From NCBI RefSeq assembly GCF_000485595.1, contig NW_014578233.1, positions 28,462 through 55,669 of the forward strand: a DNA stretch of 27,208 nt. The letters are read 5' to 3'. The notes beneath the pieces are model-generated. The model was not told where the DNA came from. It searched no databases and worked only from the letters and a program-made list of their open reading frames with translations. Below are positions 9,328 through 17,415 of this stretch, piece after piece; the first letter of the stretch is position 1; each line of letters starts with the position of its first letter. The position numbers and the translations under genes are program-made. This DNA is from Priapulus caudatus. Its lineage: Eukaryota; Priapulida; Priapulimorpha; Priapulimorphida; Priapulidae.

Positions 9328-9441
9328 ATGAAATGGGGATACATTGAAGAAGGCCCAATCGACTATGACTGCGGAGAGGACCAGACTACGGAACATCTCC
9401 CGGAATGCCCCCTATTACCAGAGAAATATCGCCGTTTCTAA
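9328..9441 (+). pseudogene. Non-LTR retrotransposon ORF2 C-terminal fragment
   Basis: The plus-strand frame reads MKWGYIEEG, then DCGEDQTTEHLPECPLL, and ends at TAA. Many non-LTR retrotransposons (Jockey, CR1 and related clades) end their reverse-transcriptase protein with a cysteine-rich tail of the form KWG...P.C.CG...QT..H...CP. Here KWG, CG, QTTEH and CP are kept, but the first Cys of the pair has become Tyr. No reverse-transcriptase motif precedes it: upstream the frame is closed by a TGA. It is a decayed 3' end of an element, which agrees with the 5' truncation usual for this class. Confidence 0.6.
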
Positions 9442-9607
9442 CGCCACGTATATATACGCCAATGAATACGAGGGTAATAATTCTATTCCGTGTATTTTGT
9501 TGTCGTCCAATCCCACGTGCATCAATGCATACATCACGCGCGTGGATTGCCGCGACACACGCCGGCGGTATAGTGCTGTTTTAGTTCAACACGATACGAT
9601 TAGCACA

Positions 9608-9717
9608 ACCGATTCAGGGTATATATTTCCGATTCAGGTATATATTTCACTGGTAAGTAATCAGGTAAGTAATCAGGGTATATATAACCGATTCAGGTAT
9701 ATATTTCACTGGTAAGT
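9608..9717. repeat. Local tandem repeats of CCGATTCAGGTATATAT
   Basis: A 30-bp segment recurs with a period of 59 bp (9629-9658 and 9688-9717), and a third partial copy lies at 9608. GTAAGTAATCAG is itself repeated at 9653 and 9665. Confidence 0.8.
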
Positions 9718-10039
9718 GCCTGAAGTACGTTGAATTAAACCAGACCTCATCAGTTTAAACATAAGAGAAATCCTTGGTAAAAACAGGATAAATAATATCG
9801 TTTAGAGTTAGATAAGGTCTCGCATTCTGGACAATTCCTCGCCCGAAGCGTGAGCGTCGCCTGTACACACGTTTAACCGCTTCTAACAAAACTAAACAAT
9901 AGCGATTCCGTTTTCTGAACAATTGAGAATGCTTCCTCTAATGGACAATAAAAATAACACTGCCCGCGTTCCACCACAAAGATGTTTTCCACTCAGGAAG
10001 CGAACGTTTCCTATCGTACACCATAGGCATCACCTCTCC
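9718..10039. other. Non-coding stretch
   Basis: No gene or repeat was recognised between the local tandem repeat and the LTR element. Confidence 0.5.
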
Positions 10040-10043
10040 TTAA
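10040..10043. repeat. TTAA target-site duplication, left
   Basis: TTAA directly precedes TGTAAC. The partner is at 14565-14568. Confidence 0.55.
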
Positions 10044-10494
10044 TGTAACGTTGAATTAAGAGTTCATATAGAAATGATGAAGTAGAAATCCAAACTTGTG
10101 TATTCAACTGAATAAACTTTAATAACTTGCACACAGTGTAGTCACATCTTGCACAGAGAGACAAAGACACGCGCCTAAGCGCGTGTGCTTTCTCCCGCGA
10201 CCACAACCAGACTCCCCGACTCCTACATCTCTGTCCTATATATTACCCCCAAAACCCCTACATCCGGAGCGCACATGTCACCCGTTCTCCCAGACCGCGT
10301 CCTACCTCCATTTCACAATGACCCTAGAAACGCCCGACCTAAAACACGTACGTTTACCATTCTCCCTATAACATCAATCTAGCCGCACAAGATGCGAGAC
10401 GCTCTGTCTACATAAACAACCACCAAAACAACCCTGAGTCTAGCCGCACTCCGCGTCTCTAACTAATTTATGTAACATCTGTAAATCATATACA
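10044..10494 (-). repeat. LTR copy 1 (3' LTR in element orientation)
   Basis: A 451-bp LTR closely matching the other copy (over 90 percent by eye). Compared with copy 2 it has a 3-bp deletion at its right end (CATATACA against CATATGTTACA). It has a single TATATATTAC block (near 10237-10247), which read on the minus strand gives a TATA-like TAATATATAGG. Confidence 0.82.
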
Positions 10495-10502
10495 GTCTTA
10501 GT

Positions 10503-10512
10503 CTCCTTCCCC
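10503..10512 (-). other. Polypurine tract
   Basis: GGGGAAGGAG on the minus strand, eight bases before LTR copy 1. This position fits the plus-strand primer of an LTR element, although such tracts usually touch the LTR. Confidence 0.5.
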
Positions 10513-11249
10513 AAGATGATGACCCTGTCATCGATTCAGCGTCCTCGCTGATCTACACTTCAACCTAAACCTAAACAATTTCTAAAATACATATGAAGCA
10601 TAAAGCTTTCTATACAAAACAAGTAACGATAAAGTTCGATCACCATACAAGTAAGAAATTCAACACATTTGGCAGTGAACATTTTGATATCGCTGCAATT
10701 ACTCTCACTCTTGCGTCTCTTTATGCTGTAACGTACGTGGCGTATGCGTATACCGACACGCATTACCGAAACGACATTTATCAATGTGCTCCATTATATC
10801 CTCATTTAAACCTCTTAATCCCATTATTACGCACAGCACCGATGTGGACCTGACAACCTTTGTCACTTCCACACATCATACAGCCAAAAAAAATACGCAA
10901 AACTGATTTCATATTTTCGATGAAATGTTTTAGGCCTATATCAAACTCTAATTGAAAAATGTGTTTAGCAGTCTGACAATATAGCGTAAACGTAACGTTA
11001 GCACAAATTCAAGAAAACGATCACACATTTCGACACAAAGTTTCACACAAAATATTTTCCCACACAAAAACAAACGGTCACAAGCATATACCATGAAAAC
11101 AAAAAAACCGCGTACATAAAACAAAGAAAAGCAGATAAAAATACACATTCCTGATGATGTCACCCTTTCACGCCCAGTTTCGACGGCACGAGATTAAAGC
11201 GTTCCACTAAATAACTTCTAGAATTCCCTGGATTTTTTTTTGCCATTAC

Positions 11250-11690
11250 AGTTCGCAATTTATCTTTCACGTCCTCTGTCTCTGCTCTGTCAGCCTTGCC
11301 TTCTCTGTTCTGCTATCTTCTCTCTCTCTCACACACACAGGTCGAAACTCGGACTTGCCCTCGCAGTATCACGAATACAACACCGGCCGTTTCTTAATTC
11401 CTTCACGCTGACTTACTCACGGTAGTGCCTACGCCGTGTGTATCCACCGTTCTTTCTCCCGCGTCTCGCTCTGTTCCTCCCGTCTCGCTCTCCGCCATTC
11501 TTCGGCTCTGTCGATCGCTCTCCGTCGTTCTTTGTTTCTCCTACTCTTGCCCCTGTTCCCGTCTCTCTATCTCTCTTCCTCCCTCTCTCTTTCTCTCTCG
11601 TCCGCTTTCCGTTTTCCCTCCAGTTTTCTTGCCAGCAGTGTACTCAGCGACTCCTCCTGTGTTTTCTTCCTTCTCCATCTTCCTTGCGTA
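11250..11690. repeat. Pyrimidine-rich tract inside the LTR element
   Basis: The plus strand is strongly C+T biased (CTCTCT, TCGCTCTCC and CTCCCT blocks). The bias is strand-asymmetric, so the element transcript (minus strand) would be purine-rich here. Confidence 0.7.
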
Positions 11691-11711
11691 GTATGGCCCG
11701 TAGATCGACAT
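11541..11711 (-). CDS. Small charged ORF after the primer-binding site (possible gag-leader remnant)
   Basis: ATG at 11711 lies about 45 bases downstream of the PBS in element orientation. It opens 56 codons starting MSIYGPYYARKMEKEE, followed by a Lys/Arg/Glu/Gly-rich stretch, and stops at TAG. Its position is right for the start of a gag-like ORF, but the composition mostly reflects the purine-rich DNA and no gag domain is recognisable. A second charged frame opens just downstream in another register, so a frameshifted longer ORF is possible. It could be chance. Confidence 0.22.
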   Translation of the reverse strand: MSIYGPYYARKMEKEENTGGVAEYTAGKKTGGKTESGRERKREGGREIERREQGQE

Positions 11712-11756
11712 AGTGGAGTACCTTACGTTGCGTCCGCAAAGGAATACCCAGGTTTT

Positions 11757-11774
11757 TTACTGTCACTGGCACCA
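11757..11774 (-). other. Primer-binding site
   Basis: The minus strand reads TGGTGCCAGTGACAGTAA, three bases after the end of LTR copy 2. It starts with TGG, the complement of the CCA end of tRNAs. The particular tRNA was not identified. Confidence 0.65.
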
Positions 11775-11777
11775 AAA

Positions 11778-12146
11778 TGTAACGTTGAATTAAGAGTTCA
11801 TATAGAAATGATGAAGTAGAAATCCAAACTTGTGTATTAAACTGAATAAACTTTAATAACTTGCACACTGTGTAGTCACATCTTGCACAGAGAGACAAAG
11901 ACACGCGCACACGCGCCTACGCGCGTGTGCTTTCTCCCGCGACCACAACCAGACTCCCCGACCTATCCTCTCCTATATATTACCCCCTATATATCTCTGT
12001 CCTATATATTACCCCCAAAACCCCTACATCCTGAGCGCACATGTCACCCGTTATCCCAGACCGCGTCCTACCTCCATTTCCCAATGACCCTAGAAACGCC
12101 CGACCTAAAACACGTTTACCATTCTCCCTATTATATAACATCAATC
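11778..12146 (-). repeat. LTR copy 2, first segment (5' LTR, interrupted)
   Basis: Matches LTR copy 1 from TGTAACG to about ACATCAATC. It differs by an extra ACACGCGCC unit and a roughly 22-bp duplication that doubles the TATATATTACCCC block (near 11972 and 12001), so it has two TATA-like sites on the minus strand where copy 1 has one. The remaining 118 bp of LTR lie at 14447-14564. Confidence 0.82.
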
Positions 12147-12280
12147 CAGATGAGACGGGATACTAGAGACGCGTTGCCGAAAGGAGGTGTTGATCCCAAG
12201 CGCTATAAGCGCAGATCTTGCGCGCAGTTCCGCGGCAAGGCGCACGCGACCGCGGGAACGTCCTACGACAGTATGCAGCG

Positions 12281-12341
12281 CTGGCTGCTATGGATCCGTG
12301 CGCCGAATGCATAGGCCGGCGCACGAATCCATAGCTGCCAG
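12281..12341. repeat. 25-bp stem, 11-base loop inverted repeat
   Basis: The left arm 12281-12305 (CTGGCTGCTATGGATCCGTG...) pairs with 12317-12341 with two or three mismatches. The loop is AATGCATAGGC. It is a strong hairpin in DNA or RNA. Confidence 0.8.
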
Positions 12342-12353
12342 CGACCACTCGAT

Positions 12354-12645
12354 AATTTTACCGCGGAAACAATGAAACATGAGCTGCATTGAGGCTGGCT
12401 GTTCTTTGCAAGTTCAATGAAAATATCTATAAAAGTGTCAACACCTTCTACTTCTACACTGTGTTGTATAAGTTTTATTATGAATTGTATTTTATTATGC
12501 GTCAGTGGCTTCATGTAACGAGCGGCAGCTGCAGCGGATACATAAGCTGGGTTTTATTAATAATATATGCGGAAATATACGCCTCTATTCATGTAAATAG
12601 AAATGTTCACCTATATACAAAAATGACGACGTAATAAGCACATAT
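12354..12645. repeat. Tandem duplicate, copy A (uninterrupted)
   Basis: From about AATTTTACC to ACGACGTAATAA it matches copy B at roughly 85-90 percent. On the minus strand both copies keep an open frame containing THNKIQFIIKLI and DTFIDIFIELAK. The only length change inside that frame is a 6-bp insertion in B. That is suggestive, but the DNA conservation alone can explain it. Confidence 0.8.
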
Positions 12646-12973
12646 AATTGAACACAGCCAACCCCACCAACCTGCGCCGTCGATCCCCATATTATTGCCG
12701 ATAGCCGTAATCCTAGCCGTTCAGCTAGTTGTTCAACGTTAATTTACCAGGAATACAATGAAACAGCTGAGCTGCATTGAGCTGCTCTTCTTTGCAAGTT
12801 CAATGAAAATATCAATAAAAGTGTCAACACCGTCTACTTCTAGTTCTACACTGTGATGTATAAGTTTTATTATGAATTGTATTTTATTATGCGTCAGCGG
12901 CTTCATATAACGAGCGGCAGTGCAGCGAAAGCATAAGCTTGGTTTTATAATATAATAATACATGCGCAAATCA

Positions 12974-13176
12974 TATGCCTCGGTTCAAGGATAGAGAACA
13001 TGGGGTCCCAATAAAACAATGTCATTTACATCAATATAAATATATATATCAATATAATAGGTTAGGTTATGGTTAGGGTGTTATTGTTAGGGTTAGGGTT
13101 AGGGTGAGAATTAGGGTTAAGGGTTAGGCACATTGTTTTATTGGACCCATGTTCTCTATCCTTGGGCCTATGCCTC
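12974..13176. mobile_element. 187-bp MITE with 8-bp TSD and telomere-like core
   Basis: The element at 12982-13168 is flanked by TATGCCTC on both sides (12974-12981 and 13169-13176). Its ends are inverted repeats of about 39 bp. The left begins GGTTCAAGGATAGAGAACAT and the right, reverse complemented, begins GGCCCAAGGATAGAGAACAT. An 8-bp duplication is typical of hAT-superfamily elements, although the ends do not show the usual CAG start. There is no coding capacity. Confidence 0.82.
13058..13129 (+). repeat. Degenerate (TTAGGG)n telomere-like tract
   Basis: GGTTAGGTTATGGTTAGGG, then GTTAGGG units with GTGAGAA and TTAA interruptions, all inside the MITE. This is the common animal telomere unit, but an internal copy. 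Confidence 0.85.
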
Positions 13177-13249
13177 TATTCATGTACATAGAAATGTTCA
13201 CCTATATACAAACAATGACGACGTATAATCACATAATAATCACATAGAG

Positions 13250-14438
13250 GTAGCCTAGTATGTTAGTATATCCTAGGCGTTGTTGATAGCCGTAGGAGTC
13301 GGTGCATGCTATATATGCGTATATATAGGGGTTGGACCGTCAAGGTAACTGCGAGCAGGCGAGTTCGAAGTTTTTCTGCGAAGTTTTTCTGCACAAGAGC
13401 AATCAGGGCCCCCTCACCGCGAGGGTAGACGAAGTTTTGCTATAAGCAGCACGCTGGGACGATGTAATATATGCAAAAATGCTGTACGTACGCTTTGGTA
13501 GTTTTCCATAGACTGAAGGCACAGGCACTTGAAGCGTTTCAATAGAATATAATGCTAACTAAATACACTCGCTGTATTTCATACGATTTCAAAACAAATA
13601 CTCATCCAACAGTCCGTAAATGTATTTACTTAGTACAAAATTCTTAATGTTTCTATACTATAGGCTAGGCCTACTCTGTTTCACCTACGGATATTGAAAA
13701 AGTTTTGCGCAACGTTAAATGCAGAAACGTTTTGCCGCGGTTAATTCTTAACATTCGTAGACCTTCAGACGCCCGCACTGATTCTGCTCTGCAGCACAAT
13801 ACGGCTGCTGCTGCTGCTGACGCCACGGCGGCGGTTTTTTTTGCCAGAGAACATCTAGTGGGAATTCTCAGTCTAAACAAACATCAATCAACGGGCTTAG
13901 CCAATCAACGTGAGGGAAACCAAGATGGCTACGATAATTACAATCCCACGTCACGATTCCAGCTAGACTGGTACGGACCTTAACTCGGCCAAGTATCTTT
14001 CGCTACACTAAAGTTATAGTTAGTGCAGCGTGTGGAACTCTCCACCGCGGAGCAGACCAAGACGAATCGCCGATCCTTGTGTGGAAAATTCTCTGGAAAA
14101 TCCCTCGAAGAGAGCCTCGTCGCGCCATCTATGGGACGCCATATGTACGAGAATAAGTTCAGGGCGTGAAATGGAAGAAATTGAAAATCGCTTTTCTAGA
14201 GGAAAACCTAAAGCGCCGACCAGAAAAGTAGCAATTACGAGCATTTGGATTTATTCTCGCCCTACGTGCAGAGTCGAAAGGCTTCTGCAATCGCCACAAC
14301 TCCTCAATTGACCGATTATGCGGCTTTCTGTTATACCCAGAGGGCCTCGGGAAGATGTTTCTAAATAGAGGGCAGCGAATAAGTCATTGTGTCGCCGCGA
14401 GGCGGCGTTGGCGCGCTTCGCGCGGATATCCGGGCTGC
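13250..14438. other. Remaining insert DNA without a recognisable gene
   Basis: It contains a doubled GAAGTTTTTCTGC (near 13366 and 13379), a (CTG)n/(GCC) stretch at 13803-13835 that gives poly-Ala frames, and open frames on both strands over 14020-14311 with no identifiable domain. Two small GC hairpins (GCCGCGAGGCGGC and GCGCGCTTCGCGC) lie at 14391-14427. Confidence 0.45.
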
Positions 14439-14446
14439 AGATCGTC

Positions 14447-14564
14447 TAGCCGCACAAGATGCGGGACGCTCTGTCTACATAAACTGCCACCAAAACAACC
14501 CTGAGTCTAGGCGCAGTCCGCGTCTCTAAGTAATTTATGTAACATCTGTAAATCATATGTTACA
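14447..14564 (-). repeat. LTR copy 2, second segment
   Basis: Begins CTAGCCGCACAAGATGC as in copy 1 (10379 onward) and runs to the LTR terminus GTTACA. TTAA follows immediately. Confidence 0.85.
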
Positions 14565-14568
14565 TTAA

Positions 14569-16137
14569 CAACAGAGAAGATTGCCTTCTCCTGCACCACA
14601 GACGCTTCTATTTATTGCCGATATTTATATCTGTTCTAATGCTCTAGCAAGACACGAAATACAAGACCCGTAACTAATTATACGTTGCGATTCACACATG
14701 CAATTCCGTTATACACAGTCAGTCAAGATTCAGCATAGCCCTAAATGACCAAAAACATAATTAAGGTTCATTAAAGAACATGCATAAAAGTACGATTAAA
14801 TCATGACCGAAAACCTCGCAGCAGATCTCAAAAAAGTTAGCTTGCTAATTTAGCAACGCCCATAAGTGTTCCATCGCTAACATAAGCCTATAATTGATAG
14901 CTTAGAACTACGTGATTATAAATATTGATTGCTACACTCAAAAAACACAGAGGAAATGTCAACTAACTCAATGGACGAAGATTTCAGCAAATACTATTCA
15001 CAATTCCTGCCATTTAAACTAGAAAACTTGCACAGAATTTTAACTTCCGCTAACACAGTGTTCTATTTCTAAACACCTCACAAGACGACGCTATGTGAAT
15101 GATCTGTCGTAACGCGTTGCTTTTTGATACCCACGAGCAGACATCGATAACAACACTGTAATTATATTAATTTCTATCCGATTCCAATCTATTTCTATTC
15201 AGCCGATGTCCATGCGTACATAATTATGCACCGTGCCTCGGTCATTTCGCACATGGGAGTGTTACGAAAGAACAAACAAGGTTATTATTATACACAGCGC
15301 GGTGCGGGGGAAGAGACTCGACGGTAATAACACGGCATTCTCTCAGCACGAAACCAAGCCGGCATTATTGATAGCCAGGCCACACCCCTACTGATGTCGC
15401 CGATAGCGAATGCAGGCATGTACGCCGTAAACATTCCCTTGCATGCGTTAGTTCTCGAAGCGATATTGCTATCTAGCAATCTCTCTGAAGAACATGGTGG
15501 GCGGGGGAAGGAAGCGGACGCACGGGACGGAGAGACGCGGCCGCGCCGGAGGTTGACACTGTCAACTATTATGTCACCCGTTAAGCGACGACGAAGTTTT
15601 TCCTCTGCTCGGTGGTAACGGCGCGACACGTCTCGCTCGATGCGACAGTCATGCTTGCTCAGCACGTGCGTCTGCGACGAACAGCAGAGAGAGCAAACAC
15701 CCACAACTCTCCCTCCGACGCTCTCGCAGATATCCGGCGGGCGATAAAGGCCAGCGAGTTTTCAATCCGAGTCCCCGCAGCGATCAACAGATAAGATGCG
15801 CACGTCTGATTCACCTGGCTGAAAGCCTATCTCGATGCCAGATAAGCTCTCTCTATGCCTTCTCGCCTAGTCATGTCCCTTTGTCATTAACAAGCTGTAC
15901 ATATCGGTGGATGCGGCACACAATATGCATCTGCTTGTTCAGCATCCACCGGTGAGTCTCTATGTAGCTGGTGGCGTGCGTTACCCAACCAACGTTGTTT
16001 GTACGGAAGAGTGAACATGCGGACGTGACGCATCGTCACTAGCGTGTCTAGTGTGAAGAATTTTCCTGCAACGTGTGCACCGTGACGCAGTGGCACTGGG
16101 GTTTATGCAGACACCCACGCTCACCGAAACAGTAGCA
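14569..16137. other. Intergenic DNA, AT-rich then CpG-rich
   Basis: 14569-15280 is AT-rich with nothing recognisable. 15290-15780 is CpG-rich, contains GTGGGCGGGG (15498-15507), and has overlapping open frames on both strands without known domains. It could be a CpG island. AGATAAG motifs occur at 15789 and 15840. Confidence 0.4.
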
Positions 16138-16452
16138 GTTATTCACGCACGAACACGCACTAACTCGCACACTCACGCAGCAGCCCGCACGCACGCATTG
16201 ACAGTCACTCACGCACGAACAGTCACTCGCACACGAACAATCACTCACCGACGAACACTCACTCACGCCCACCACTCACTCGCTCAGGCACAAACAGTCA
16301 CTCACGCACCAACAATCACTCGCTCACGCACGAACACTCACTCACGCACCAACAATCACTCGCTCACGCACAAACACTCACTCACGCACCAACAATCACT
16401 CGCTCACGCACGAACACTCACTCACGCACCAACAATCACTCGCTCACGCACA
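16138..16452. repeat. 40-bp higher-order array of CACTCACGCACNAA-type units
   Basis: It starts as irregular CACGCACGAACA units and becomes a regular 40-bp repeat made of two related 20-mers, one with CACTCACTCACGCACCAA and one with ATCACTCGCTCACGCAC. The last copies are nearly identical. The array ends at the assembly gap. Confidence 0.9.
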
Positions 16453-16462
16453 NNNNNNNNNN
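16453..16462. other. Assembly gap (10 N)
   Basis: Ten N directly after the 40-bp array. The true array length and the adjacency of the right side are not known. Confidence 0.98.
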
Positions 16463-16964
16463 TGGGCTAAAGCACTAAGTGGGCCAACCACTCGTAGCCA
16501 TACCTCATTCTCCAATACACAATATCAGCATGTGAACCTTCAGAACGTTTTGATTGAACCGCCGGGTAACCGTGGCTAGGGCTGCAGCGCACGTTGACCA
16601 TCCACTGATGACGTCAACGACATAATACACAGCTTCCAAAACAGTCACGCCGCGCCGAAAAAACAAATGTTTAGCGTTATCGCGCGTTTGACTCCTCGGA
16701 TGACATTTACTGCCAGTGAAATACAGTCAATCAAATGAATACACACAACGCGAACGCTTCCAAGCTTGCGGTGCTTCGTAATGTAACCCAGCGTGATATT
16801 GGACAAACTAAATTACGCGTTTGGGGGTACAAGGTGATTACTATTAAGTAGCAGCAAGGTGCCAGGTTACTCCTAGCATAATCCGTCCCAACATTGCGAT
16901 AAGTCAAAGAGTCGGCCTAGTAGCCTTAACACTAAACACGTTGGCAGAACGGACGACTGTTGTG

Positions 16965-17195
16965 ATTTTTAACACCAAAACACGCAAGCAAAAGCACGCA
17001 CTGTTAGTCATTTGTTCAACACAAACAGCGACAGCAAAACACCGACCCGTTCCTCAGTCAATTGTTCTAACACAAAAGCGCCGGAAAACACGGACTGTTT
17101 AGTCATAAATGATTCAACACCAAAACGCGGACAGCAAACACCCGTCGACTGTTCTTATTCATTGTTAGACACAAAATCGCCGGAAAACCACATCG
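16965..17195. repeat. Diverged tandem repeat, about 50 bp
   Basis: Four to five units have TTGTTCAACACAAA or a variant, followed by GCGNCNGCAAAACACNGAC and then AGTCA. The repeat is visible as DNA and as protein (NTKAPENTDC, STPKRGQQTPVDC, DTKSPENH). Confidence 0.65.
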
Positions 17196-17415
17196 AGTTA
17201 TATGCTTCAACGGGCTACGAACTTCAATTAGTAATAATCTTCATCCACTATCTTCTGATAACCAGAAAGGTCAGTGCGGAGTGGATCTTCTAAGCGTAAC
17301 GACTGAGCTTTTTTAACAGGATGACAGGGTGAAGTTGTTCATCCGCTGCCTCAATGATAAAGAGTTTAACGCTCGACCTAAGATTGATGGTTCCTACCGC
17401 TACGTTGGACTCTAA
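16973..17415 (+). CDS. Unrecognised two-exon coding candidate (partial)
   Basis: An open frame from 16973 has no ATG; the preceding codon is a stop. It runs through the repeats to CAGAAAG|GTCAGT at 17269/17270. A possible 50-bp intron ends TTTTTTAACAG at 17319. The next 31 codons (from 17320: DDRVKLFIRCLNDKEF and onward to a TAA at 17413-17415) are in the matching phase 0. Splice-like borders with phase agreement and ordinary residue use in the second part are the evidence. I recognise no family, the missing start means it is partial or decayed, and a 50-bp intron is short for a repeat-rich animal genome. It may be transposon-derived. Confidence 0.25.

Larger units (their letters stand above)
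12742..13246. repeat. Tandem duplicate, copy B (interrupted by a MITE)
   Basis: Collinear with copy A on both sides of the 187-bp insertion at 12982-13168. Copy A therefore preserves the empty site (TACGCCTCTATTCATG) and proves the insertion. Confidence 0.8.
12152..14438. mobile_element. 2.3-kb insertion that splits LTR copy 2
   Basis: LTR sequence is continuous in copy 1 at this point but is broken here by about 2.29 kb. CAGAT occurs on both sides (12147-12151 and 14439-14443), which may be a 5-bp target-site duplication. The two ends share only weak inverted similarity around GGATA. The content is a 25-bp hairpin, a tandem duplication, a MITE, and GC-rich stem-loops at the right end (14391-14427). 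No transposase or reverse transcriptase was recognised. Confidence 0.5.
10044..14564 (-). mobile_element. Non-autonomous or decayed LTR retrotransposon with nested insertion
   Basis: Two direct LTR copies (10044-10494, and 11778-12146 joined to 14447-14564) begin TGTAAC and end in ACA. The intact right end is GTTACA, so the LTR has the usual TG...CA form. TTAA occurs at 10040-10043 and 14565-14568, which fits a 4-bp target-site duplication. A primer-binding site beside the right LTR and a polypurine tract beside the left one set the orientation as minus. The internal region is only about 1.28 kb with no recognisable protease, reverse transcriptase or integrase, so the element depended on another element or has lost its genes. 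The right (5') LTR is interrupted by about 2.3 kb of unrelated DNA. Confidence 0.8.

Noticed and set aside
14020-14311. Opposing 93- and 74-codon frames
   Set aside because: No recognisable domain, and inside the inserted DNA of an LTR. The overlap on both strands is expected by chance at this composition.
15288-15704. 138-codon minus-strand frame and opposing plus-strand frame
   Set aside because: Both strands are open because the segment is CpG-rich. No domain, splice pattern or codon pattern favours either.
16138-16452. CRISPR-like appearance of a regular 40-bp repeat
   Set aside because: There are no unique spacers between repeats. The whole array is one short motif family in a eukaryotic context, with no cas genes.
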